DNA from: Candidatus Electrothrix aestuarii
GTDB lineage: Bacteria > Desulfobacterota > Desulfobulbia > Desulfobulbales > Desulfobulbaceae
Direction of reading: 5' to 3'
Length of the DNA stretch: 64,000 nucleotides
NCBI GenBank assembly: GCA_032595685.2
Contig: CP159373.1
Location: 1,819,001-1,883,000 of the forward strand
Shown: piece by piece, positions 43,301 to 52,166 of the stretch
Layout: every line of letters begins with the position of its first letter
How positions within the stretch are numbered: position 1 is the stretch's first letter
Made by a program: the position numbers and the translations under genes
Notes under the pieces: generated by a model
Told to the model about the DNA's origin: nothing
What the model saw: the letters and a program-made list of their open reading frames with translations, nothing else
Databases searched by the model: none

Positions 43301-44014
43301 ATGCTGGAAATAAAGGAATGCGCTGAAAATCAGGAACAAGTGTGTGGAAATAAAATAGGACACAGCCTGTCCTGGGATGAGATTGAGACCGTCATGCTGG
43401 ACATGGACGGTACCTTGCTGGATAAGCATTTTGATGATTATTTCTGGGAAGTGTATCTACCGGAACATTACAGCCTGTTGCATAATATCTCGGTCGAAGA
43501 GGCGAGCCGGGAGCTCCGAGCCCGTTATCAGTCTGTGGAGAATTCTTTACAATGGGCTGATCTTGAATATTGGTCGCATACCTTGGAGCTCGATTTGCCG
43601 GAACTGAAGCTACGGATTAACCATCTTATAGGGGTACATCCCTATGTGGTAGAGTTTCTGGAGTTTTGCCTGAAGAAGCGGAAAAAGCTGTATTTAGTGA
43701 CCAATGCGCACTCCAAGGCTTTATCCATCAAGTTGGAGAAAACCGCCATCGGAGCGTGGTTTGATAGGGTCATTTGTGCTGAAGAAGTTGGTTTTGCAAA
43801 AGAGGAACCGCAATTCTGGCCTCGTTTGCAGGAAGTACTGGGCTTTTCTCCGGCGACAACCCTGCTTGTTGATGATACGGAAAAGGTACTTCGGGTGGCC
43901 GATACCTTTGGGTTGGGCCATTTAATCCATGTTGCCCGCTCAAGTAGTCGGCGTCCGTCCTGCTATTCGACAGAATATCCGTCCATTGATTATTTTAAAG
44001 AGTTAATTCGGTAG
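43301..44014 (+). CDS. HAD-family nucleotidase (GMP/IMP nucleotidase YrfG-like)
   Basis: The product has 237 residues. HAD motifs are I (VMLDMDGTLLD), II (LVTNAHSKAL), III with Lys (VGFAKEEPQFW) and IV (LLVDDTEKVLRVA). The cap contains FWEVYLPEHYS and WADLEYWSHTLELDLPELK, characteristic of the YrfG group, which dephosphorylates purine monophosphates. It probably starts a cluster with the PilZ and 6-phosphogluconolactonase genes. Confidence 0.85.
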   Translation: MLEIKECAENQEQVCGNKIGHSLSWDEIETVMLDMDGTLLDKHFDDYFWEVYLPEHYSLLHNISVEEASRELRARYQSVENSLQWADLEYWSHTLELDLPELKLRINHLIGVHPYVVEFLEFCLKKRKKLYLVTNAHSKALSIKLEKTAIGAWFDRVICAEEVGFAKEEPQFWPRLQEVLGFSPATTLLVDDTEKVLRVADTFGLGHLIHVARSSSRRPSCYSTEYPSIDYFKELIR

Positions 44015-44159
44015 GGATGAGCGTTTTTATTCTGTCGTGCAGGGTTAATCGTTTTGTTCGTTTTCAATTCGGTGAAAGTTGTTGTACCATAGCATATAGA
44101 GCATGTTGAAAGAAGGGCAGTGAACGGCATACAGTTAAGGTAGTCAGCAGGGATAGACT

Positions 44160-44546
44160 ATGGTGGATGACAGTAATTTTCGCAAACAGGATAGGATTAA
44201 GCTCCGAGGATATATCGTAGATATATCCGACGGTACCTATGATTATGACGCCATAGTCGAAGATGTCTCTCTCGAAGGTCTCTGTTTGACCGACTTGTCC
44301 AATAGGTTCAGTGTGGAGAAGAGAATCTATAGTGCTATAGTATCTGGCGGTGCTGATGGGGAAGCATTCCGGTTACAGGTGCAGCCCCGCTGGGTACGGA
44401 GGCATGGCGAGTATGTCGAGGTGGGCTTTATCATCATCCGTTCGCCGACCAAATGGAAGCGGTTTATCCGCGACCTCATCCCTAAGCAAGATTCGGCAGA
44501 TATGGACGAAGAATGGGAACGCTGTTCTAATCTGAGCATATGGTAG
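44160..44546 (+). CDS. PilZ-domain protein
   Basis: The product has 128 residues. The c-di-GMP-binding signatures are both present: RKQDR (R-x3-R) near residue 8 and DVSLEG (D-x-S-x2-G) near residue 40, followed by beta strands ending QPRWVRRHGEYVEVGFIII. It is likely a small c-di-GMP receptor, and the window holds two cyclases that could supply the signal. The stop overlaps the start of the next gene by 7 bp. Confidence 0.85.
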   Translation: MVDDSNFRKQDRIKLRGYIVDISDGTYDYDAIVEDVSLEGLCLTDLSNRFSVEKRIYSAIVSGGADGEAFRLQVQPRWVRRHGEYVEVGFIIIRSPTKWKRFIRDLIPKQDSADMDEEWERCSNLSIW

Positions 44547-45232
44547 AGCTTTTCTTTCAAGACTCGGAAACACTTGTTGCTGATCTGGCTGGGCGAATCG
44601 GCCAGTCTCTCCAAGAACATATTGATGCTCACGGATGGGCAAGCATGGCTGTTTCCGGTGGCTCCACTCCCAAGCCTTTATTTAAAAGGCTTTCCACGAT
44701 AGATATTTCCTGGCAGGATGTGGTCATTACTCTGGTTGATGAGCGCTGGGTTGCACCCTCAAGTCCTGATTCTAACCAATACCTCATTTATCAGTACCTT
44801 TTGCAGGGTAGGGCTGCCGCAGCCACCTTTGTCGGGTTGAAAAATTTTTTCCCTACCGCTGCCCAAGGCGCAAGGGAATGTGAGTTGAAGTTGCGTAAGT
44901 TGGCCCGTCCTTTTACGGTGCTTGTCCTTGGTATGGGCAATGATGGGCACATAGCCTCCTTGTTTCCAGGTTCTCCCCAGCTTGCAGCGGCCACAGGCAT
45001 GCATTCCGGTAAGATCTGTATGGCCTTGACACCTGCTGATGCGCCTTACGAGCGTATGACGCTTACCCTGCCCGCCATTTTGGATTCCCAGGAAATTATT
45101 CTCCATATTACAGGTGAGAAAAAGAAGGCTGTGCTGGCAAAGGCCCAAGAGGCAGGTCCGGCAGAAGAGCTACCCATCCGTTTTATCCTCCGCCAGCAGG
45201 CTTGTCCTGTCACTGTCTATTGGGCGCCTTGA
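44540..45232 (+). CDS. pgl: 6-phosphogluconolactonase
   Basis: The product has 230 residues. Motifs: MAVSGGSTPKPLFKRLS, VTLVDERWVAPSSPDSNQYLI, LGMGNDGHIASLFPGS and ITGEKKKAVLAKA. It hydrolyses 6-phosphogluconolactone in the oxidative pentose phosphate route. No glucose-6-phosphate dehydrogenase is adjacent. It overlaps the PilZ gene and converges on the permease gene, 5 bp apart. Confidence 0.93.
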   Translation: MVELFFQDSETLVADLAGRIGQSLQEHIDAHGWASMAVSGGSTPKPLFKRLSTIDISWQDVVITLVDERWVAPSSPDSNQYLIYQYLLQGRAAAATFVGLKNFFPTAAQGARECELKLRKLARPFTVLVLGMGNDGHIASLFPGSPQLAAATGMHSGKICMALTPADAPYERMTLTLPAILDSQEIILHITGEKKKAVLAKAQEAGPAEELPIRFILRQQACPVTVYWAP

Positions 45233-45237
45233 GGGTT

Positions 45238-46347
45238 TTACATCAACTGATTAAACAGGTATCCGGTAAAGAGGATTCCTGAGCCCACCACACCAACAAA
45301 GACCGCAATCAGCTTCGGTTTAAGTACCTTGCGCAGGATAACCATTTCCGGCAGGGAAAGGGCGATAACGCTCATCATAAAGGCCAGAGCTGTTCCCAAG
45401 GCTGCCCCTTTGCCAAGTAGAGCCTCCAGTACAGGCACTATTCCCGCCGCGTTGGAGTACATGGGAATTCCCACCAGGACAGCTGCCGGAACAGACCACC
45501 ATTGTTCTCCCCCCATGATAGAGGCCATGACGTTTTCCGGTACATAGCCGTGGATACCTGCGCCCACTGCTATGCCAGCAATCACGTAGATCCAGACCTT
45601 GCCGATAATTTCTTTGACCGCAACCCAACCCATGTCTACCCGGTCATGCCAGGTGAGTTTTTTGTTCAGCACCAGGGGCTGTCCTGCCCGCATTTCCTGT
45701 ACCCAATCTTCCACCCAATGTTCAAGGTGTAGACGACCGATTACCCAGCCTGCGATGATAGCAATGATCAGGCCTGAAATAAGATAGGTTGAGGCAACTT
45801 TCCAACCCAAGAGGCCGTATAGAAGGATTAGGGCAACCTCGTTCACCATGGGAGCGGCAATAAGGAAGGAAAAGGTGACACCGAGGGGCACGCCTGCCTG
45901 GACAAAGCCGAGGAAAAGGGGAACAGCCGAGCAGGAGCAAAATGGCGTGATGATGCCCAGCAGAGCGGCCAGCATATTGCCGACAGCCTCTCTTCTGCCT
46001 GCGAGATAGCGGCGGGTTCGCTCCGGGGTAAAAAAAGATCGGACAACACCAATCAGGAACACCACAAGGGTGAGCAGCAGCATGACCTTGGGGGTGTCGT
46101 AGACAAAGAATTGGATTGATTCACCGAGGTGGCTTCCTTTGTTGATGCCCAGGAGGCTGTAGGTGAAGAAATGGGAGAAGGGCAGGAGTTGGCTATAGAT
46201 CAGGTACCAAAGGCCAAGGCCCAGAATGCCAAGTAACCATGCCTGCGTTTTGCTCAATTTTTTTATGCTGGTCGTCTGACCGGTTGGCTTTTTCTCACAG
46301 CCGCAACCCGCAGGCTGTATGGGCTGTAAAGGTTGTAAGGGTTCCAT
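45238..46347 (-). CDS. Permease of the ArsP/DUF318 family
   Basis: The product has 369 residues with about ten membrane helices. The paired signature ITPFCSCSAVPLFLGF and, in the second half, GIPMYSNAAGIVPVLEAL is typical of this permease family, which exports organo-arsenicals or other soft metals. The N-terminal tail has CGCEKK, a possible metal site. It lies 45 bp downstream of an ArsR-type regulator on the same strand, so metal- or metalloid-induced efflux is likely. The substrate is not known. Confidence 0.88.
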   Translation of the reverse strand: MEPLQPLQPIQPAGCGCEKKPTGQTTSIKKLSKTQAWLLGILGLGLWYLIYSQLLPFSHFFTYSLLGINKGSHLGESIQFFVYDTPKVMLLLTLVVFLIGVVRSFFTPERTRRYLAGRREAVGNMLAALLGIITPFCSCSAVPLFLGFVQAGVPLGVTFSFLIAAPMVNEVALILLYGLLGWKVASTYLISGLIIAIIAGWVIGRLHLEHWVEDWVQEMRAGQPLVLNKKLTWHDRVDMGWVAVKEIIGKVWIYVIAGIAVGAGIHGYVPENVMASIMGGEQWWSVPAAVLVGIPMYSNAAGIVPVLEALLGKGAALGTALAFMMSVIALSLPEMVILRKVLKPKLIAVFVGVVGSGILFTGYLFNQLM

Positions 46348-46392
46348 ATCGTTTCCTTTCGTTATTCATGGAAGGGGTGGATGTTTTTTTTC

Positions 46393-46740
46393 TTAGTTTT
46401 TCTTGTCAGAACGTAAGGTCGCTGCTTCGGGAAGTAGTTGAATCATTTTTCGAACCCCCGGATCGTCTTGCAGCCAGTCTTTGAGCTGGGTGAGCATGGT
46501 CTGGGCATAGGGGGACTCTTCACCAGCACTGAGACTGTACAGTATCCAGGTACCCTCTCGTCTTCGCTTGACTAAACCAGCCTCTTCAAGGATCTTCATG
46601 TGCTTGGAAACAGTTGGTTGTGCTAGGCCTAAAAGATGCTGGATCTCACAGACGCAGAGCTCTCCCTGCTCCAGTATTTTCAGAACAGCAACTCTGCTCG
46701 GGTCGGAAAGGGCCTTCATGGCTTGGATGAATTGCCGCAT
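46393..46740 (-). CDS. ArsR-family metalloregulator
   Basis: The product has 115 residues. The winged helix contains ALSDPSRVAVLKILEQGELCVCEIQHLLGLAQPTVSKHMKILEEAGLVKRRREGTWILYSL. The ELCVCE motif in the recognition-helix region is the classical arsenite-binding site of ArsR. It should release the operator when As(III) or a similar ion binds its cysteines. It heads the permease operon. Confidence 0.93.
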   Translation of the reverse strand: MRQFIQAMKALSDPSRVAVLKILEQGELCVCEIQHLLGLAQPTVSKHMKILEEAGLVKRRREGTWILYSLSAGEESPYAQTMLTQLKDWLQDDPGVRKMIQLLPEAATLRSDKKN

Positions 46741-46770
46741 TGTTCTTCTTCTCGTTTTGCTTGTTAATTA

Positions 46771-46794
46771 CTATATTCCTATATGGCAATATAG
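46771..46794 (-). promoter_or_regulatory. Candidate ArsR operator
   Basis: CTATATT (46771-46777) and AATATAG (46788-46794) form a perfect inverted repeat with a 10-bp centre, 31 bp upstream of the regulator gene. The spacing and AT-rich arms fit ArsR/SmtB operators. Confidence 0.65.
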
Positions 46795-46924
46795 AGATTA
46801 AGAGGTGATCTGTCAATATGGAGATTATGGAAATGCAAGACTTGTCTCTTTCCTGTGCTTCCGGTATCTTTTCCCTCTGTTCAGAAGGGAACTATGGATA
46901 AACCGATGTTGTTGGGGGGCGCAG

Positions 46925-47404
46925 ATGAAAAGAGAGGAGCAGGAGGCACGGGATTTCTATTGTATGGGCAAGGCCCTTGATTTTGCCGCCTATGCCGCAA
47001 CTCAGGAGGAGGTACCTGTGGGGGCGGTCCTGGTGGATCGGGATTATGAGATTATAGCCGGGGCAGGGAATAACTGCATTCGAGCCCATGATCCTACCGG
47101 TCATGCTGAGATCCATACCTTGCGGTCAGCGGCGGACAAGTTGGGTAATTACCGCCTGCCGGAAACCACCATGTACGTCACTCTGGAGCCCTGTCCCATG
47201 TGTGCGGCAGCCATGATCCAGGCTCGGGTGGAGCGTATCGTCTTTGGGGCTATCGATTCCAAGGGCGGAGGCCTGCAATCTTTATATACTATAGGCAGCG
47301 ATGGGAAGCTGAATCATCGTTTTGCAATTACCGGAGGGGTCAGGGCCGAGGAATGTGCCACGCTTCTCAAGGATTTTTTTCGGCGGCGAAGAAAAAAAGG
47401 ATGA
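46925..47404 (+). CDS. tadA: tRNA-specific adenosine deaminase
   Basis: The product has 159 residues from the ATG at 46925; a longer frame reaches back to 46805 but overlaps the operator region and adds no domain. The zinc site is HAE (GHAEIHTL) and PCPMC (TLEPCPMCAAAMIQARV). TadA converts A34 to inosine in tRNA-Arg(ACG). It lies just before the tRNA-Ser gene, separated by a promoter. Confidence 0.94.
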   Translation: MKREEQEARDFYCMGKALDFAAYAATQEEVPVGAVLVDRDYEIIAGAGNNCIRAHDPTGHAEIHTLRSAADKLGNYRLPETTMYVTLEPCPMCAAAMIQARVERIVFGAIDSKGGGLQSLYTIGSDGKLNHRFAITGGVRAEECATLLKDFFRRRRKKG

Positions 47405-47420
47405 GCATGGGATTTTTTCC

Positions 47421-47449
47421 TTGTCAAAAAAGCCCATGCGGTTTATATA
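47421..47449 (+). promoter_or_regulatory. Promoter of the tRNA-Ser/SRP RNA unit
   Basis: TTGTCA (47421-47426), a 17-bp spacer and TATATA (47444-47449) lie about 75 bp before the tRNA. Confidence 0.65.
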
Positions 47450-47528
47450 CATGTGCCCAAGGCAATATAAGTAACGGCTGGAGAGTAAAATTTCTACTTT
47501 GTCCCAACCGGTTGCTTTTCATGGAGCA

Positions 47529-47614
47529 GGAGAGGTGACCGAGTGGCTTAAGGTGCACGCCTGGAACGCGTGTGTACGCAAGTACCGTGAGTTCGAATCT
47601 CACCCTCTCCGCCA
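47529..47614 (+). tRNA. tRNA-Ser(GGA)
   Basis: An 86-nt class II tRNA with a long variable arm and encoded CCA. The acceptor is GGAGAGG/CCTCTCC, the anticodon stem CACGC/GCGTG holds CTGGAAC (anticodon GGA), and the T arm contains AGTTCGAATCT. Confidence 0.96.
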
Positions 47615-47640
47615 ATTACATATTTGACCCACGTTTTGAT

Positions 47641-47742
47641 AGCCGGGTCCTGCACAACAAAGAATCGTGAACTCCGTCAGGTCCGGGAGGAAGCAGCGGC
47701 AGCGAGCCCCTTTGTGTGTTGCAGGGTTGCCCGGCTTTTTTT
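47641..47742 (+). ncRNA. ffs: Small signal recognition particle RNA (4.5S)
   Basis: The 5' GCCGGGTCCTGCACAACAAA pairs with the 3' TTTGTGTGTTGCAGGGTTGCCCGGC to form the long hairpin. The apical domain has CAGGTCCGGGAGGAAGCAGCGG, the conserved Ffh-binding GGAAGCAG region. A T run from 47736 ends it. It works with Ffh in protein targeting. In many bacteria dnaX follows directly; here about 5.9 kb intervenes. Confidence 0.95.
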
Positions 47743-47916
47743 ATCCATACTTTTCTCTTCCTCTGTCGTTTTCCCCTTCATTCTCTCCGCGTTTCAGCGG
47801 ATTTTTCAAATTCATCAACAGTAAGAGCAGCAACAGGCGAGACAAAATTTTGCAGAGATGGTACTGTATTCCCGACGTGATTTGTATCTCATTAATATGA
47901 TCAGGGAGAAATAGCC

Positions 47917-49242
47917 ATGCTCTTTGCCTTTGTGACGCTCGTCAGTAAGATTCTTATTATTCTCAGTGTAACCGGGTTGATTTTTAACTGGATACGGGGA
48001 GGTATTGATGAAGATTCTGCCATCCTTCGGTTTCTTCCTAAGAAGTTCGGTAGCGTAAAATTGATCGGTGTTTTTTTCATCGGGTTGATTATCCTTTCCT
48101 TAAATTCTATCTTTTTCTATGCCGAGCCAGGCATGAGTTATCTTGTTCAATATCCTTGGGGATCGCAGAACTCCGTTCTACAACCTGGCTTTCATCCCCG
48201 ATGGTTCGGTGAAGTCATACCGTTTAAGAAGTTTTTGACCATCGCCTTTGTTGATGAGAAGACCAATAAAAAGACTTTCTCCGGGACAGCTCCGATTCAG
48301 GAGATCCGTTTTCACGACTCGGTGACGGCAACAATGAAGATGACTGCCCGTTTCGAGATGCCCAATGATGACGCCCGCTTTCTGCCTATGGCGGTCGCCT
48401 ACCGAAGCCAGGAGAATCTGATCTATTCCACCCTGATCCCGACTATGCAGGAGGCCATGCGGAACGCCGGACGGATGTATGCGGCCCAGGAGTATATTGG
48501 AGGGAAGGGCGGTGATTTTGAGAACGCGGTTCTTGATCAGATTCGTAACGGGATTTTTCTCCTTGATATTCAGGAGGAAACCACCTATTCCGGCAAAGAG
48601 AACATCAGCGATGATGAAGATCGGACCATTCAGCAGGATCAGACCATGCGGGTCTATGTCCGCAAGAGACTGGGGCCGGAAGGACAGGAGCTGCGCAAGG
48701 ATGGCGGCGAAACTCCGCTGAAGAAATTTGGCATCACCCTTATTCAAGCCAATGTGCAGGATGTTGATCCAGATCCCGGCTTTAAAAAGAAGTTGCTTGA
48801 GCAACGGGAGGCAGCAGCCCAGGTGGCCATAGAGCGGCAGAATGCCCGTAAAGAAGAAGAACGCAAGAAGCGCATTATTGCCCAGGGTGAGGCGGAAAAG
48901 GCCGAGAAGCGGATTGAGCTGGAAAAGGCCCAGATTGAGCGGGTTATCGCGGCAGAGACCAAGGCCAAAGAGGCCCAGCAGGAGCAGAACCAGCGCGTCA
49001 CCTCTGCCGAGACCCTGAAAAAAGAGTCGATGATTGAAAAGGAACGCAAGGAAGTGGAATTGAAGACCGCCAAGCTGGAGGCCCAGCGCATCGAGGCCCT
49101 TGCAGAGGCCGAGTCCAATAAACGGCGCAAGCTCATGCAGGCGGATAATGCCCTGGAAAAACGCCTGGAGGCCTTTGTTGAGGTATCCAAGGCCTATGCC
49201 GCAGCCTTGCAGGGTAAGCAGCTGGTTCCTGGAGGGTCATAA
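47917..49242 (+). CDS. SPFH/band 7-like membrane protein, 3' end frameshifted
   Basis: The product has 441 residues; GGGAGAA precedes the ATG. Two membrane helices (about 5-25 and 47-66) are followed by a band 7-like domain (YPWGSQNSVLQPGFHPRWFGEV, FHDSVTATMKMTARFEMP, NVQDVDPDPGFKKKLLEQREAAAQVAIE). A long Lys/Glu/Ala coiled coil (about 300-420) comes next. The reading frame stops just after LQGKQLVPGGS, but a natural continuation lies in another frame (49242-49379). Such proteins form oligomeric membrane scaffolds; the specific role is unknown. It sits at the left edge of the accessory block. Confidence 0.75.
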   Translation: MLFAFVTLVSKILIILSVTGLIFNWIRGGIDEDSAILRFLPKKFGSVKLIGVFFIGLIILSLNSIFFYAEPGMSYLVQYPWGSQNSVLQPGFHPRWFGEVIPFKKFLTIAFVDEKTNKKTFSGTAPIQEIRFHDSVTATMKMTARFEMPNDDARFLPMAVAYRSQENLIYSTLIPTMQEAMRNAGRMYAAQEYIGGKGGDFENAVLDQIRNGIFLLDIQEETTYSGKENISDDEDRTIQQDQTMRVYVRKRLGPEGQELRKDGGETPLKKFGITLIQANVQDVDPDPGFKKKLLEQREAAAQVAIERQNARKEEERKKRIIAQGEAEKAEKRIELEKAQIERVIAAETKAKEAQQEQNQRVTSAETLKKESMIEKERKEVELKTAKLEAQRIEALAEAESNKRRKLMQADNALEKRLEAFVEVSKAYAAALQGKQLVPGGS

Positions 49243-49379
49243 GCGGGGGAGGCAAAGGCGGCGGCCAGCCCAACGCCACCGACCTGATCTCCTTGCTCAC
49301 GGCCAAGGCGGCCAATGACCTGGGTGTTGCAGTGACGGCTGGGCAGCAGGCGGCGCCGTCTCCGGCGGTTTCACAGTAG
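49242..49379 (+). pseudogene. Out-of-frame C-terminal tail of the SPFH protein
   Basis: In a different frame from the stop at 49240-49242 the sequence reads SGGGKGGGQPNATDLISLLT then AKAANDLGVAVTAGQQAAPS before a TAG at 49377. A Gly-rich linker and conserved-looking tail right after VPGGS indicate that one base was lost or gained near 49238. It is either a true mutation, a sequencing error or a frameshift site. Confidence 0.6.
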
Positions 49380-49579
49380 ATGCGGGTGCCGGAGCACGGC
49401 AGTGCCTTCTTGGGCCGGAGATGAATATCTGGGCTCTTACCGGATGTCCCTTTGGAACAAGGTGTGTCCCCGTAAGAACGATTGATCTGAAGGACGTTCG
49501 CAGAAGAACATGCGGCTCAGTATGGAAATAATCTTCAGCGTATTGTCTGGAATGAACAGCAGGACAAAAAGAGGTTACA

Positions 49580-49972
49580 ATGGATCCGGAAGACGAACTC
49601 CCCATTGACGAAGAAGAGCTTATTGAAGTAGCCAAGAAGATTATTAAGACAATAACTGAAAATCCGAAGTTTGCGAACCTGCCGCTCCCCATATCAGAAA
49701 TACAGAACTCGCTTGATAGTTTGATCAAGTCAAGGGAGGCGGAAGCCGCTATCTGCGAAGCGCAGAAGCAGGTCAGGGAGAAATTGCAGGCCGCCTGGGA
49801 GGATGTGTATTCTGCGCAGCGGAATATACGGGCATACAACAGGGAGCATGGCATACGCGACAGCAATGTCCCTTTGGTGGCATCCGGCATGCCCGGACTG
49901 GCTGAGCGTGTCTTTTCTCAACTCCCTGACCAGGATGACACCCTGCAGATTGCGAAGAAGGACAAAGACTGA
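49580..49972 (+). CDS. Hypothetical helical protein
   Basis: The product has 130 residues; AGAGG lies about 7 nt before the ATG. It is acidic at the start (DPEDELPIDEEELIEVAKKI), then largely helical with a likely coiled coil (SREAEAAICEAQKQVREKLQ). It has no signal peptide or membrane helix. The family is not recognised. It lies 200 bp after the SPFH tail in the accessory block. Confidence 0.55.
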   Translation: MDPEDELPIDEEELIEVAKKIIKTITENPKFANLPLPISEIQNSLDSLIKSREAEAAICEAQKQVREKLQAAWEDVYSAQRNIRAYNREHGIRDSNVPLVASGMPGLAERVFSQLPDQDDTLQIAKKDKD

Positions 49973-50053
49973 TAGCGCATTGTCTGAAAAGAGCAGCAGG
50001 GTTGAAGCGGGTGGATCTGTAGGATTATCGCCCCTGTTATATGTAACGAATAT

Positions 50054-50428
50054 ATGAAAATTAGTAGAAAATATAAGTTATTCGTTCAAATTGGCTGGCT
50101 TCTCATTGCCGTTCTGGCAATCGGTATCGTTTTATCGCTTATTACAGGCAACTTCATTTTGGCAGGTCTACAGTTTTCTTTATCACTCATCTGCTTATAC
50201 CTGGGAGGTAGATATAGCTCAAAACTGTATCTCCAAACCCACCTAATTGATATAATACAAAACAACGGTGGTCAAATAGAGTACGAACAAATCGAATCGT
50301 ATTTTTCAGACCGCAAGTATATTCAAGAATTCAAAAACATTCTTCCAGAACTGCTTAAAACGATGGTTGAAGAAAATCTTGTAACAAACCAAGGCGGTAT
50401 CATTACGTTAAAAAATGAAAACATATAA
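50054..50428 (+). CDS. Small membrane protein of unknown function
   Basis: The product has 124 residues. Two membrane helices (IGWLLIAVLAIGIVLSLI and FILAGLQFSLSLICLYLG, about 12-52) are followed by a cytoplasmic region with a winged-helix-like pattern (HLIDIIQNNGGQIEYEQIESYF, FKNILPELLKTMVEENLVTNQGGIITLK). It is AT-richer than the neighbours, which hints at transfer. No strong ribosome binding site is seen. Confidence 0.55.
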   Translation: MKISRKYKLFVQIGWLLIAVLAIGIVLSLITGNFILAGLQFSLSLICLYLGGRYSSKLYLQTHLIDIIQNNGGQIEYEQIESYFSDRKYIQEFKNILPELLKTMVEENLVTNQGGIITLKNENI

Positions 50429-50549
50429 CCAGTCACTAAACCGGACAAAGATATGTGGGAGCTACAAATAAATGGCAGCGTGTCCACTACTCCGGCGAAT
50501 CCTTTTCCGGTAGCCGGTTAGCTCTACGATGGGACGATGCGAAGAGAGC

Positions 50550-50801
50550 CAGCTGTTCAGTAGCGGCTGTTCTTTTGGCAAAAGGAGACGTTCTTTTCTT
50601 GCGAGAGGTACTTCTCTTGTTAAGAGAGGGTGTCCATTCGTTAAAAGAGGTGGTTCTTTTTTTGCGAGTGGCCCTTCTTTTTTAAAGAAAGGTACCTCTC
50701 TTGTCGCGAGAAGCTGTTCATTTGTGCAAAGTGATTACCCTCTTCATGGGAGGAGAGGTTCCTGTTTGACGAGGAGCTGTGCTGTTGTTACGAAGAAGTT
50801 G
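50550..50801 (+). repeat. 21-bp degenerate tandem repeat, about 12 units
   Basis: Units of 21 bp begin at 50550, 50571, 50592, 50613 and so on to 50781. The clearest follow TCTTTT.TT..GAGAGGT.CT. Several contain a small dyad (for example CTCTT-GTT-AAGAG at 50614-50626). The period is a multiple of three, so more than one frame stays open (50529-50864 would encode heptapeptides such as GTSLVKR). No start signal is present, so translation is doubtful. The 460-bp gap around it (50429-50890) contains nothing else identifiable. Confidence 0.75.
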
Positions 50802-50890
50802 CATTGCAAGGAATGTATCGCCTGCTGCGGACAAAGTGCCTTTGCTGCTGACAGGAGAACCTGAACTTGAAATACAAGGAGGGTAAAGTA

Positions 50891-50968
50891 ATGTGGAGCA
50901 AAGCGGGCATTGATTGCGAATCTTGCCTGATAGAAAATTATCCGATGTATGTGCGTTGTGAGTTCTGA
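50891..50968 (+). CDS. 25-residue leader ORF before the methyltransferase
   Basis: AAGGAGGG lies 7-8 nt before the ATG, the best ribosome binding site in this area. The peptide MWSKAGIDCESCLIENYPMY then VRCEF contains CESC. Its stop is 4 nt before the methyltransferase ATG at 50973, which itself has no site. Translation of the small frame probably delivers ribosomes to the methyltransferase. It may also be a regulatory peptide. Confidence 0.5.
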   Translation: MWSKAGIDCESCLIENYPMYVRCEF

Positions 50969-50972
50969 CCAC

Positions 50973-52166
50973 ATGAAAAGTACACTGCTGTTACGCGAAG
51001 ACGAACGTTCCTATGGAACGCGCTGTTCTGGTGCCTTGCTCAAAGAAACCCCGCAGAGTTACCGGCTGATTGATCTCTTCGCCGGAGCTGGTGGCATGTC
51101 ATTAGGGTTTTCCGAGTCCTTCGGACAGCCCTTTCAATCGGTTTGGGCGAATGACTGTAATCAGTTTTGTGTTGATACATATAATGAGAACTTCGGTTCG
51201 CACTGTGTTGCCGGTGATCTTGCGGAAATACTGAAAGACGATCAGATCAGGATTCCTCAAGCTGACGTGGTGATAGGAGGCCCTCCCTGCCAGGGCTTCA
51301 GTCTGTTGAACAAGAATCGGGCTGACGACCCTCGGAAGGAACTCTGGCGTCCTTTCTTGCAAGTTGTTGAGCAATGCGGGGCTTCAGTCTTTGTTATGGA
51401 GAACGTGCCACAGCTACTTGGTACCTTTGAACATGGGGAAATTGTCGGGATGGCGCAAGCCCTCGGCTTTAAAGTCTATCAGGAGAAGCTGATAGCTGCC
51501 GACTACGGTGTTCCACAGACTCGTACCAGGGCGTTTATCATCGGCTGTACTTTTGCAGATCCCTCAATGCTCTTTCCTCCGAGAAAAACGCATTGCAACC
51601 CGAACGGAAAGAGCAAGCAGCTGTTGCTGCCGTTTGAGAAGCAGGAATTTTTATCTTCTCCTCAACATTGGAAAACGGTACGAGATGCGATTAAGGATCT
51701 TCCTCCGCCTGAAGGGACGGAAATCAGAGAAACAGCTCCGCCGCTTGATTTGCATTTCGGAAGAAATCCTACCGAACTCAGCCGAAAAAGATACAGGGCT
51801 ATTCCGCAGGAGGGAATGAACCGCTTTGATTTACAGCGAGTCGCTCCCGAATTAACTCCGAAATGCTGGATCAAGAAGAAATCCGGAGGTACGGATTTGT
51901 TTGGGCGGCTCTGGTGGGATCGACCTTCAGTGACGATACGGACAGAGTTTTTTAAGCCGGAAAAAGGTCGTTACCTGCACCCGGAGCAGCATCGCCCGAT
52001 TACTCATCGGGAGGCGGCACGGTTTCAAAGTTTTCCAGACAGCTTTCGTTTTACCGGATCGAAAATTGAGATTGCCAAACAGATCGGCAACGCTGTTCCT
52101 CCATTGCTTGCGGCAAGGGTGGCTGATATAGTCAGGGTATTGCTGGACAGCAGGGTTGATACATGA
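50973..52166 (+). CDS. DNA (cytosine-5) methyltransferase
   Basis: The product has 397 residues from the ATG at 50973; an ATG at 50949 adds eight residues but lies inside the leader ORF. Motif I is LIDLFAGAGGMSLGF, motif IV GGPPCQGFS with the catalytic Cys, motif VI ENVP, motif VIII QTRTRAFIIG, and motifs IX-X RFQSFPDSFRF and QIGNAVPP. The target-recognition region is about 215-300. It modifies DNA to protect it from the coupled HNH nuclease, whose start overlaps by 4 bp (ATGA). Confidence 0.95.
   Translation: MKSTLLLREDERSYGTRCSGALLKETPQSYRLIDLFAGAGGMSLGFSESFGQPFQSVWANDCNQFCVDTYNENFGSHCVAGDLAEILKDDQIRIPQADVVIGGPPCQGFSLLNKNRADDPRKELWRPFLQVVEQCGASVFVMENVPQLLGTFEHGEIVGMAQALGFKVYQEKLIAADYGVPQTRTRAFIIGCTFADPSMLFPPRKTHCNPNGKSKQLLLPFEKQEFLSSPQHWKTVRDAIKDLPPPEGTEIRETAPPLDLHFGRNPTELSRKRYRAIPQEGMNRFDLQRVAPELTPKCWIKKKSGGTDLFGRLWWDRPSVTIRTEFFKPEKGRYLHPEQHRPITHREAARFQSFPDSFRFTGSKIEIAKQIGNAVPPLLAARVADIVRVLLDSRVDT

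Noticed and set aside
47641-47900. Short open frames across the SRP RNA
   Set aside because: They overlap the conserved 4.5S RNA fold and have no coding support.
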